Below are positions 53,184-60,971 of a stretch of DNA of 64,000 bases, piece by piece. The position numbers and the translations under genes were made by a program. The stretch's first letter is position 1; each line of letters starts with the position of its first letter. The notes under the pieces were generated by a model. It did no database searches. It worked only from the letters and a program-made list of their open reading frames with translations, and was not told where the DNA came from. Source of the DNA: Acetobacter senegalensis (lineage in GTDB: Bacteria > Pseudomonadota > Alphaproteobacteria > Acetobacterales > Acetobacteraceae); the NCBI RefSeq assembly GCF_001580995.1, contig NZ_LHZU01000138.1, forward strand, positions 1 through 64,000, in the 5' to 3' direction.

Positions 53184-54413
53184 TTAGTAATCGGTTAAGT
53201 CTGTTGTTGGATCTGCTAAAATATCTTGTGGTACTGCGCTGGCATTGCTGACTAATCGCCGTAATTTGCGTAACTCGCGCGTGGCGTTAACAGCCGTTAT
53301 CCCGCAGATAACTGAGTCATTAAGGTGGAAAATAACAAAAGCTCCATCGTTCGGGTTACCGCGTACAACTTCGCTGGTTCCAAGCGGGTTACCTACAACT
53401 TGAATGTTAAAGGTGTACTGGTCTGTCCAATATGACCCTGGTGATGAGTAATCATCAGGCACACCAAGAATCGCTTTGGCTACGTGCTCGCCATGGCTCG
53501 CTGCGTGCTGCCATGTTTCATCACGGCGTTGCGTGCCGTAATGTACGTTGTGATGAAAGGCGACCTCTCCCGCAGCATAAATGTCTTTAATGCTGGTTCT
53601 GCCTTGTGCATCGACAGAAATGCCACCAGCTGCAGCCTCAATCCCAGCAAGGCTGCCAAGTTTGTGCTCAGGGCACACACCAATGCCAACAACAATCAAA
53701 TCTGCAGCGAGGGTGCTCTTGTCAGAGAGGGTGAGAGAGTAGCCAGACTTGCCTTTTTCTACATCTATAATATGCGTTTGGCACCGAATATCTACACCGT
53801 GTTTCGTGTGTTCCGCCGCAAGAAAGCTGGCCAGTAACGGGCTGCCAGAGCGCGCCAGCGGCCTTTCCCCAGCCTCAATAACAGTAACATGAAAGCCTTG
53901 TGCCGTTGCCGCGGCAGCGACTTCAAGGCCAATAATGCCTGCACCCACAATAACCATGCTGGCCCCTTTGGGGAGGCTTTGCATGTCCTGTCTTAGTCTT
54001 TGCGCATCAAGGGACGTGCGCAAATAATGGATAAAGGGCGCACCGTAAGGAAAAAGAGGCAGTGTGCGGGGGCGTGAACCTGTGGCCAAAAGGAGCGTAC
54101 TGTAAGGCAGTTTTGTACCATCAGAGAGCGTTACAAGGTGGGCTGCAGCATCAATAGCGGTCGCTTCGGCACCTAGCCTCAGGTCTATCTGGTTTGTCTT
54201 GTAAAAGGCTTCGTCACGGAGCAAGAAAGTGGCGGGCGGTGCGCTTGTATGCAGAGCATCTTTAGAGAGCGGTGGCCTGTCATAAGGCATTGTATTTTCA
54301 CGGCTTAATAAGATAATCTGCCCGTCAAAACCATTTTCTCGCAGGGCTTGGGCAGCAGATACGCCAGCTATGCCAGCCCCTACAATGACAACCGTTTTTT
54401 CTTTCACTCTCAA
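53184..54413 (-). CDS. FAD-dependent ferredoxin reductase (BphA4/rhodocoxin-reductase type)
   Basis: A 409-residue reductase. FAD motif VVIVGAGIAGVSAAQALREN at 8-27, the family block YDRPPLSKDAL near 45, NAD motif MVIVGAGIIGLEVAAAATAQ near 153, and DIYAAGEVAFHHNVHYG near 285, with the C-terminal dimerisation domain including YWTDQYTFNIQVVGNP. Such reductases pass electrons from NADH to a [2Fe-2S] or Rieske ferredoxin serving an oxygenase. A Rieske-type ferredoxin gene begins at 63928 and a di-iron hydroxylase at 54896, both plausible partners. The DNA is clearly more AT-rich than the 4-42 kb region. Confidence 0.85.
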   Translation of the reverse strand: MRVKEKTVVIVGAGIAGVSAAQALRENGFDGQIILLSRENTMPYDRPPLSKDALHTSAPPATFLLRDEAFYKTNQIDLRLGAEATAIDAAAHLVTLSDGTKLPYSTLLLATGSRPRTLPLFPYGAPFIHYLRTSLDAQRLRQDMQSLPKGASMVIVGAGIIGLEVAAAATAQGFHVTVIEAGERPLARSGSPLLASFLAAEHTKHGVDIRCQTHIIDVEKGKSGYSLTLSDKSTLAADLIVVGIGVCPEHKLGSLAGIEAAAGGISVDAQGRTSIKDIYAAGEVAFHHNVHYGTQRRDETWQHAASHGEHVAKAILGVPDDYSSPGSYWTDQYTFNIQVVGNPLGTSEVVRGNPNDGAFVIFHLNDSVICGITAVNATRELRKLRRLVSNASAVPQDILADPTTDLTDY

Positions 54414-54895
54414 CTCTCACTTACTTGTTAATGCGCATACAAGCAAAAAATAATACTTTACCCCTATGTCAGATAAATTTTTCCATCACAAGAGAGGGAA
54501 TATATTAAAAATTACGTTGTAATAAGAAAAAATCATGTTTGTTATGCGACATGAATAACTTGGGAGTTGTTCCTGATTGACGAGTGGAATACACTATTTT
54601 AATCAGCGGGCAGGACGCACAGGAACTTCTTACGCAGCATCACTCGGCTCTCATATTAAAAATTATCAATATTGTGCTCTGTAAAGCATAAATATCTCTT
54701 CATCTTTCGTGCGCTAGAATTTTAAAAAGACTAAAAATTTCTAGTGCATATCACCATAAAAAGCGCTTAAAAGAGAATTGTTGCGTTTCAAGAACGGAAA
54801 AGCCAGCCAGAAACCCTTCGGGCTGCGTCGAATGACGTATGAAACTCTGATGGAGAATGAGGTAAATTCAAACCAATGAATTTTTGGAGGTGGAG
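54414..54895. other. AT-rich divergent intergenic region
   Basis: 480 bp between the leftward reductase and the rightward hydroxylase. AT-rich throughout, with no frame that reads like a protein. Divergent promoters are expected; none could be placed with confidence. A short frame across 54790-54990 on the minus strand is a shadow of the hydroxylase start. Confidence 0.5.
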
Positions 54896-55891
54896 ATGAG
54901 CGGAACTCGCGTTGGAAACAGAGTGATCGGTTCGCAAGCTCCCGTCACGATTGGCTGGGATAATATACCAAAAGTGGAGGGGGGTAAGGTTAAGCAATTT
55001 GTCTTCACCTATTTTCAGCCGGCTATGCTCCTCGCCTTGATTGTTTTTTGGTATTACGCTCCCAATTCAATAGCGACGGCCACAACAGCCATCTGGATAG
55101 GCGTAGGCTTTCGGGTTCTCTTGATGGCGCTTGAGTGGGTAAATCCACGTTATGAAAGTTGGCGTTTGACCTGGAAAGAGCTGGTCACGGACCTTTTTTA
55201 TGTCGGCGTCGGTTATACTTTTTTACGGATTGTAAATAGTTATATTGGTAGTGATGCGGTGATTGATTTCATCCAGAGCTATTTTCATTTTGATAAAGTT
55301 ATGTGGTTTCTTGTTCTTCCTCTTTTGGTTCAGGCGTTTATTATTTCATTTATTTTTGATTTTGGTCAGTACTGGATGCATCGCGGTATGCATACATGGT
55401 ACCCGCTGTGGTTACCGCACTCGGTTCATCATTATGTTACCCAATTAAATATTAATAAAGGTGCAGTGGGCAATCCAACTGAGTTGTTTCTTATCGGACT
55501 TGGTTTGGGTGGCTTTTTTGATTTTTTGCCACGAGCTGTTTTGTTGGCTGGAGCCATGTCTATGGCAATTGGCGAATATCAGCATATTAACGTAAGGTTT
55601 AACACGCCGCGTTGGTGGAGATATTTGTTTAATACTACGGAGCATCATAGTTTGCATCATGCACAGGATTATGAAGCAACATGTAGCAACTATGCGAGCG
55701 TTTATATTTTCATAGATAGAATGTTCGGTACTTGCGTTGACGGTGAGGCTGAACTGCTTGGAACAGAAGGCGGGCGTCGTCTTACAATCAGTGAACAAAT
55801 GACGTACCCGTTCACGAATGGTTGGCGCTACTACAAGAGGAAAGTCAAAAAAATGACCAAGCAATGGTTTGGAACAAAAGCGCGGCAATAA
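54896..55891 (+). CDS. Sterol-desaturase/fatty-acid-hydroxylase-family di-iron enzyme
   Basis: A 331-residue integral membrane protein. Hydrophobic stretches at about 45-60, 65-90 and 140-160 precede the three histidine clusters of the family: MHRGMH near 166-171, HSVHHY near 181-186 and HHSLHH near 252-257, which ligate two irons. Family members hydroxylate or desaturate sterols, carotenoids or fatty acids with O2 and electrons from a redox chain. ATG at 54896 follows GGAGGTGGAG. Two plus-strand genes follow, with a nearby ferredoxin reductase as a likely electron source. Substrate unknown. Confidence 0.82.
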   Translation: MSGTRVGNRVIGSQAPVTIGWDNIPKVEGGKVKQFVFTYFQPAMLLALIVFWYYAPNSIATATTAIWIGVGFRVLLMALEWVNPRYESWRLTWKELVTDLFYVGVGYTFLRIVNSYIGSDAVIDFIQSYFHFDKVMWFLVLPLLVQAFIISFIFDFGQYWMHRGMHTWYPLWLPHSVHHYVTQLNINKGAVGNPTELFLIGLGLGGFFDFLPRAVLLAGAMSMAIGEYQHINVRFNTPRWWRYLFNTTEHHSLHHAQDYEATCSNYASVYIFIDRMFGTCVDGEAELLGTEGGRRLTISEQMTYPFTNGWRYYKRKVKKMTKQWFGTKARQ

Positions 55892-55964
55892 GCCCTAAAT
55901 CATTGTTTCATTACTATTGAATGGGTTTGACCACTTAAAATGGTTAAAGAGAAGGGGCACAAAA

Positions 55965-56579
55965 GTGAACTGGCATCTTATTGATTGGATATGGCATGTA
56001 AGAGGATGTCTTTCAATTCCCGCGCAACAAACCAGCAGCGAAGTCTTTTGTAAAATAGATCCTTTGTTTCAGGAATTTGGAACAACGCATGAATTGAAAA
56101 ATGAGAGTCTGGTTTTTTCTAAAAAAAATCAACCTTCTCAAGATAAGATGGCTGTATTTGATGATGGTGTTTTGAGCATAGAGAGCAAAAAAGAAGGTTC
56201 TGTTTTACAGTATGACTTAAGAAGTAAAACACTCCTTTTTTGTTTTCTGGCACCGTTTTTCTTTCTGGCAATGGCCGAACTCACAATTGTGGTTAAACAC
56301 CTCCAAAAGCCATCAACTGAGGTGTCACAGTCTTTAGCCGAGAAGGAAAAAGAGGAAGAGGCCAGATATCTTATTCAAAGCCCTATAGACAAAGCTTTGG
56401 GGGTGCCCGCGCCAGAAAAGAAAACAGATAAAGATGACGAGAAACAGGGCAAGAAAAAACTCTCTCCCGTAGCGGCTTACGTTTTTGCCGGTATCTTTTC
56501 GATCTTATACGTTATCGGCAGGATTAGCGAAGCTTTGTCCGTAAAGTCTCTTTTTAGAAAATATTTGTCTGAGTATTGA
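55965..56579 (+). CDS. Uncharacterised membrane protein, NWHLIDWIWHVRG family
   Basis: About 205 residues from GTG at 55965, which has AAGGGG upstream; the frame extends 16 codons further but without a conserved start. It opens NWHLIDWIWHVRGCLSIP and has SKKNQPSQDKMAVFDDGVL, then a membrane segment (about 93-115, LLFCFLAPFFFLAMAELTIV). A Lys/Glu-rich linker follows, and a second membrane segment LSPVAAYVFAGIFSILYVIG lies near 175. I recall similar proteins annotated as hypothetical in alpha-proteobacteria, with this opening and the FCFLAP segment conserved. It sits 73 bp after the di-iron hydroxylase on the same strand and may be part of the same unit. Confidence 0.65.
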   Translation: MNWHLIDWIWHVRGCLSIPAQQTSSEVFCKIDPLFQEFGTTHELKNESLVFSKKNQPSQDKMAVFDDGVLSIESKKEGSVLQYDLRSKTLLFCFLAPFFFLAMAELTIVVKHLQKPSTEVSQSLAEKEKEEEARYLIQSPIDKALGVPAPEKKTDKDDEKQGKKKLSPVAAYVFAGIFSILYVIGRISEALSVKSLFRKYLSEY

Positions 56580-56608
56580 TTTTCTAAGACATTCGAAAAG
56601 GTTGCGGT

Positions 56609-57556
56609 GTGCGTATTAAAAAAATACTAAAACATGCTTTAATGTTGGCGGTGTTTTCACCGGTCAGTTGTCTCCCTCATGTATTTGCGGCAACAGTGCC
56701 AACACAGCAGGTTATGCATGTACCGGGTTCACCTGATTTTCTTGCCGTTGATGGTGCCTCAGTTTGGGTTATGAACAGAGGGCGTGTAGAGCACTGGTCT
56801 GTGTCGGGAAAACTGGCTGAAGTTAAGTTGGGCCATCCTTGTGGTGCCATGTCAGTAGCGTTTGGCTCCCTTTGGGTTGCTGATTGCAAAGCGAATACCC
56901 TCAACCGGATAGACCTCAAGACTGCACAAAAAGACGTTGTTATTCAAACAGGTATAGCAAACCCCAGAGGCGAGCTGAATGTTGTCAGTGGGGAGGGTTC
57001 TATCTGGGTAGCCAGTGATGGCAGTGGGAAAGTTGCCCGTGTTGACCCACTTACAAACAAAGTCATTGCATCTATCCCGGTCGATTCTGAAACCTATTAT
57101 CTTGCATTCGGTTATGGTGCCCTATGGGGTGTAAGCGCTACCCATAACACGCTTCAAAAGATCGATCCGCAAACTAACACCGTCGTCAAAAAAACCGCCC
57201 TTGGGCGTGCTCCTGGCTTTCTTGCTGCGGGGGAGGGGGCTGTTTGGGTACAAGAGCAGGGTGACGGAACAGTTGCTCGCGTCTCCCCAGAAACAGGAGA
57301 GGTTTCTGGTCGGGTAAAAGTCGATAACTCATTGATGTATGGGGATATTGATGCCGGGGGTGGTAAGGTCTGGCTGCGTACCACAGACCATCAGACATTT
57401 GTCGTCATTGACCCCCAAACTCTGGCCATTCGTGCACGAATTGGTGCACAAACGGGCAGTGGCGCGTTGCGGTACACCCCAGAAGGTATCTGGACAACAT
57501 CTCACGATATTCATGTTCTGGCATGGTGGGCAAACCCGGAAAATATCGGGAATTAA
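56609..57556 (+). CDS. Exported beta-propeller protein, Vgb/YVTN-like
   Basis: A 315-residue protein from GTG at 56609 with a signal peptide (about 6-28, ending FAATV). It has repeated blades with a W-V-A core: SVWVMNRGRVEHWSV, SLWVADCKANTLNRIDLKT, SIWVASDGSGKVARVDPLT, ALWGVSATHNTLQKIDPQT, AVWVQEQGDGTVARVSPET and KVWLRTTDHQTFVVIDPQT. The spacing of about 44 residues gives six or seven blades, as in virginiamycin-B-lyase-like and YVTN propellers. The lyase catalytic His/Glu set is not evident, so a binding or scaffolding role is more likely. It is the third gene of a plus-strand run with the hydroxylase. Confidence 0.7.
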   Translation: MRIKKILKHALMLAVFSPVSCLPHVFAATVPTQQVMHVPGSPDFLAVDGASVWVMNRGRVEHWSVSGKLAEVKLGHPCGAMSVAFGSLWVADCKANTLNRIDLKTAQKDVVIQTGIANPRGELNVVSGEGSIWVASDGSGKVARVDPLTNKVIASIPVDSETYYLAFGYGALWGVSATHNTLQKIDPQTNTVVKKTALGRAPGFLAAGEGAVWVQEQGDGTVARVSPETGEVSGRVKVDNSLMYGDIDAGGGKVWLRTTDHQTFVVIDPQTLAIRARIGAQTGSGALRYTPEGIWTTSHDIHVLAWWANPENIGN

Positions 57557-57705
57557 AAAGCTGAAGAAAGTTACCTTATAGAGTGGCAGATGCTTCATCC
57601 TTGTCGGGTAGTATCTGCATTTTATAAAAGTAGTGACAAGGTAAGCCCTGCCTGTCTAACTCAGCCAATATAGAGGCGAGCACAAAAAAGCACCCTCTTA
57701 TAAAG

Positions 57706-57731
57706 CTCACCCTCTTATTGGGTGAGTTTTT
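57706..57731 (+). terminator. Rho-independent terminator after propeller gene
   Basis: CTCACCC at 57706-57712, a 7-base loop, GGGTGAG at 57720-57726 and then TTTTT. It lies between the plus-strand propeller gene (ends 57556) and the convergent oxidoreductase (ends 57765), so it closes the plus-strand unit. Confidence 0.8.
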
Positions 57732-57764
57732 CAAAAGCGAGAAACAATCCCATTACAAATTGGT

Positions 57765-59969
57765 CTAAATTGAACCGAACTCGCCATTAAAGAAATGTGG
57801 AGAGAACGGATAGCGCCTACATCTTTTGCCTGTAGCATTAAAAAGTGCATTGCCAAGTGATGGAAACGCAGCAGTCGTACCGACCTCTCCAATACCGCCG
57901 GGGCTGTCAGTACTTTTGATGATATGCACATCAATGGGCGGTACGTCATTAATGCGCATAAGCGGGTAGTTATGAAAATTACTTTGCTCTATGCGCCCAT
58001 TTTTTATGGTTATTTCTCCATAAAGCGCGGCGCTAAATCCAAAAAGAAGTCCACCTTCCATTTGTGCTATAAGTGCATCCGTATTAACGGCTATGCCGCA
58101 ATCCACAACGGCGGTCACCTTCTTTATAGCAATAGATTTTTTATCCGTTACCACTGCTTCAGTGACCACAGCGCAATGGGAGCCAAAAGCATTATGTAAG
58201 GCCAGGCCACGGCCGGTGCCTGTAGGGAGCGGTTTGCTCCATTGGCTTTCTTCCGCAGCACGTTTTAGAACTGCTACAGAACGAGGGTTTTTGCCCAAAA
58301 GGCGTAACCTGTATTCAAGCGGGTCGGTATGTGTTGCGGCGGCTAATTCATCTATAAAACTTTCTACTACGTAAACATTATGCGCTGGGCCAACACCCCG
58401 CCACCAGCCAACTGGCACAGGTGTATCAGCGCGCGTCCACGTTACAAACATCTGGGGCAAGTCATAAGGTGTATCTACTGCGCCGGCGACAGCATCAGTA
58501 TCGAGCTTGCCTACGGGCAACCCGCCTGGGGCAAAGCGGTCAACGACAGAAGGCCCACTTACATGGTGCTGCCAAGAAAGCGGCTGCCCATTTTGACCCA
58601 GTGTTGCACTGATACGGTCATAGTACGCGGGCCGAAAAAGATCCTGACGGATATCTTCTTCCCGGCTCCAGATAAATTTTACAGGGTGAGAGACCTGACA
58701 GGCGAAGTGTGTTGCCTGTTCCAAAAAGTCTGTAGCCAGCCTACGCCCAAAACTACCGCCTATCATGTGGTTATGAATTGCAACTTTTTCTGGCGGCAAA
58801 CCTGTTATCTTTGCAACGGCAGCCCGTGCACGGGTTGGAACCTGCGTACCCATCCAGACATCGCAACGCTCTGCACGCACATGTAGTGTTACATTGGCGG
58901 GTTCCATAGGTGCATGAGAGAGAAATGGGAGCTCATAAGTCGCTTCCAGTTTTTTGCCAGACTCTGCAGAAGTATTCTTGGGTTTATCATTGCGCGCAAT
59001 AATTTCTGGCACAGAAAGGGAAGCATCGCGGATTTTTCGTCTGATGTCCTCAGAGCTAAGAGAAGAGTTTTTTCCTTCTACCCACTTAATTTTGAGAGCT
59101 GCTAAGCCTTTTTTAGCGGTCCAGTAATTCCTTGCTATAACAGCAACGGCTGTGCTGGTTTTTAGAACATTCAGAACACCAGGGATAGTCCTGCACAGTG
59201 TGTCATCAAGGGTGTCGAGAGTAGCGCCAATAACAGGTGCTCCCATAACAGCGCCAATCGCCATTTCTGGCACACGCACATCAATACCAAAAACAGCAGT
59301 ACCGTTCGTTTTGGCAGGAATATCAACCCGCGGGAAAGACTTGCCTATCAATTTCCAGTCGCTGGGTGATTTTAGAGGCACATTTTGGGGTATGTTCTGC
59401 CGGGCGGCATCAACCGCAAAGTCACCATACTGTGCACAATGCTGGCCTGTATGGTCTTTTATGTAACCATTTTCGGCTGCTAACAAATGCTGCGGTATAT
59501 TCCAGCGTGCAGCAGCAGCAGTAAGAAGCATAAGCCGAACCGTTGCGCCAGCTTGCCGTAAGGGTACCCACCCATTACGGACAGAGCGGGAACCGCCTGT
59601 TGAAAGGGATTTTAGAAACTTTGGAGCAACATCACTCACGTCCTGCGGCAATGCAGGCAGGACAGTAATGTCTTTAGGGTCTACTTCCAGCTCTTCTGCA
59701 ATAATAATGGCTTCAGTTGTGTAAATACCCTGTCCCATTTCAATGTTTGGAACAATGAGAGATATTTTATTATCGCTCCCAATACGAACAACACCCCCAA
59801 GAGTAATATCTGATGGGGAGTGAACATTCTGGCTTGTTTGCGCCAAGGCCACTTTACTACGTGCAGCAGGTAGCCCTGCAAAAGCAAGCGCTATGCCCCC
59901 TCCCAAGAAGTGGCGCCGTAAAAGAGGGTTCAAAGCGTTGTCAGTTTTGCTAACAAAAAGAGAAGGCAT
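57765..59969 (-). CDS. Molybdopterin oxidoreductase large subunit (IorB/aldehyde dehydrogenase type)
   Basis: A 734-residue protein of the isoquinoline-1-oxidoreductase beta/aldehyde-oxidase family. It has a Tat-like leader with RRHFLGGGIALAFAGLP near 20-36, then a first domain with IEMGQGIYTTEAIIIAEELE, then a second with GGSFGRRLATDFLEQA (a cofactor contact) and PVGWWRGVGPAHNVYVVESF. SPGGIGEVGTTAAFPSLGNA near the end has the catalytic Glu (GEVG). IorB normally pairs with a small [2Fe-2S] subunit and often a cytochrome c; neither is adjacent. In acetic acid bacteria such enzymes oxidise aldehydes or hydroxylate heterocycles in the periplasm. A start at 59984 is also possible. Confidence 0.8.
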   Translation of the reverse strand: MPSLFVSKTDNALNPLLRRHFLGGGIALAFAGLPAARSKVALAQTSQNVHSPSDITLGGVVRIGSDNKISLIVPNIEMGQGIYTTEAIIIAEELEVDPKDITVLPALPQDVSDVAPKFLKSLSTGGSRSVRNGWVPLRQAGATVRLMLLTAAAARWNIPQHLLAAENGYIKDHTGQHCAQYGDFAVDAARQNIPQNVPLKSPSDWKLIGKSFPRVDIPAKTNGTAVFGIDVRVPEMAIGAVMGAPVIGATLDTLDDTLCRTIPGVLNVLKTSTAVAVIARNYWTAKKGLAALKIKWVEGKNSSLSSEDIRRKIRDASLSVPEIIARNDKPKNTSAESGKKLEATYELPFLSHAPMEPANVTLHVRAERCDVWMGTQVPTRARAAVAKITGLPPEKVAIHNHMIGGSFGRRLATDFLEQATHFACQVSHPVKFIWSREEDIRQDLFRPAYYDRISATLGQNGQPLSWQHHVSGPSVVDRFAPGGLPVGKLDTDAVAGAVDTPYDLPQMFVTWTRADTPVPVGWWRGVGPAHNVYVVESFIDELAAATHTDPLEYRLRLLGKNPRSVAVLKRAAEESQWSKPLPTGTGRGLALHNAFGSHCAVVTEAVVTDKKSIAIKKVTAVVDCGIAVNTDALIAQMEGGLLFGFSAALYGEITIKNGRIEQSNFHNYPLMRINDVPPIDVHIIKSTDSPGGIGEVGTTAAFPSLGNALFNATGKRCRRYPFSPHFFNGEFGSI

Positions 59970-60125
59970 TTGTGCGCCTGTCACCTAATAGTCTCAAGGG
60001 AGAGGAGAGAAAGTAACGCGAGTAAAAAGAGTTCCACACAAAGCGTCTGTCAGGGTTATTGGACTGGCCAAGGCAAAGTTCTTGTGAACTCCGACTTGCT
60101 TTTCAAGTTTATTCTAAAGCCGAGC

Positions 60126-60824
60126 TTAGTAGCTTTCCTCTGCCCTGCAATTTACGGGAATTTCCGAAATACTAACCTCATTGGGTGACGTGACAAGGAA
60201 ATGCGCAACGCGGGCAATTTCTTCTGGTGGGGTCATGTTCAGTTCCGGCATCATGCCTTCAACCATGTCGGTCTTTACAAAGCCAGGGCAGATCACCGTG
60301 GCTCTAATGCCATATTCAAACCCAGTGTGGCGAATGGAGTGCGCCAAAGCAAGCGTTGCAAATTTGGACACGGCATAAGGGCCAGAATCTGAATCATAAA
60401 CACGTTTGCTCGACAGGGAGCCAATCATAACAACTCGGCCGCTGCCACAGGCAACAAGTTGTTCCCATGCAGCTTTTACGAGGCGGCGGGGGCTTTTAAT
60501 ATGGACGTCCAGCAGGTCATCCATCTCATCTTCGGAGATGTCTATAATGTTTTTCCATATGCCAATGCCAGCATTGGCAACAACTGCATTAATATGCCCA
60601 AAATGGCTTATTGTGCTTTCAACCCAACTGGCTTCTGTTGTTGTGTCTAAGGCATCGTAGTGGCCAATCAAAACGCGCTCTTTGTCTGTTGCCCATGCTG
60701 GTATCAGGGATTTGCGCATACCAAGGCTAACACACCAGCCTTCATCGTAAAACTTTTTGGCAATCGCAGCCCCCATGCCTCTTGCTGCGCCTGAAACCAT
60801 AATGACTTTTTGTGTTGTTCCCAT
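60126..60824 (-). CDS. Short-chain dehydrogenase/reductase
   Basis: A 232-residue SDR: VIMVSGAARGMGAAIAKKFY (cofactor motif near 6-25), AVVANAGIGIW in place of NNAG, IGSLSSKRV with the catalytic Ser, YAVSKFATLALAHSI with Tyr and Lys, and VICPGFVKTDMVEGM. Similar to members annotated as 3-oxoacyl or alcohol dehydrogenases. It is located between the molybdopterin enzyme and the TonB receptor and oriented like both. A 27-bp piece of it is repeated at 52514-52540. Confidence 0.82.
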   Translation of the reverse strand: MGTTQKVIMVSGAARGMGAAIAKKFYDEGWCVSLGMRKSLIPAWATDKERVLIGHYDALDTTTEASWVESTISHFGHINAVVANAGIGIWKNIIDISEDEMDDLLDVHIKSPRRLVKAAWEQLVACGSGRVVMIGSLSSKRVYDSDSGPYAVSKFATLALAHSIRHTGFEYGIRATVICPGFVKTDMVEGMMPELNMTPPEEIARVAHFLVTSPNEVSISEIPVNCRAEESY

Positions 60825-60898
60825 CAGAAATTTCCCTGCTTATGGTAATTTTTTTGAGTTGATATGAGCATCGAAACAAGGTGCACACCAAAATAATA

Positions 60899-60944
60899 GA
60901 AAGACCCCCGTATGGAAAATATGTTTCACATAGAGGAGTCTTTC
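60899..60944 (-). terminator. Hairpin at 3' end of TonB receptor
   Basis: GAAAGACCCC at 60899-60908 and GGAGTCTTTC at 60935-60944 pair with one mismatch, 28 bp downstream of the receptor's stop on the minus strand. T-rich sequence (tctttctattattttgg on that strand) follows, fitting a terminator of the receptor gene. Confidence 0.55.
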
Positions 60945-60971
60945 TTTGTGGTATCAGTCAGGCACTAATTT

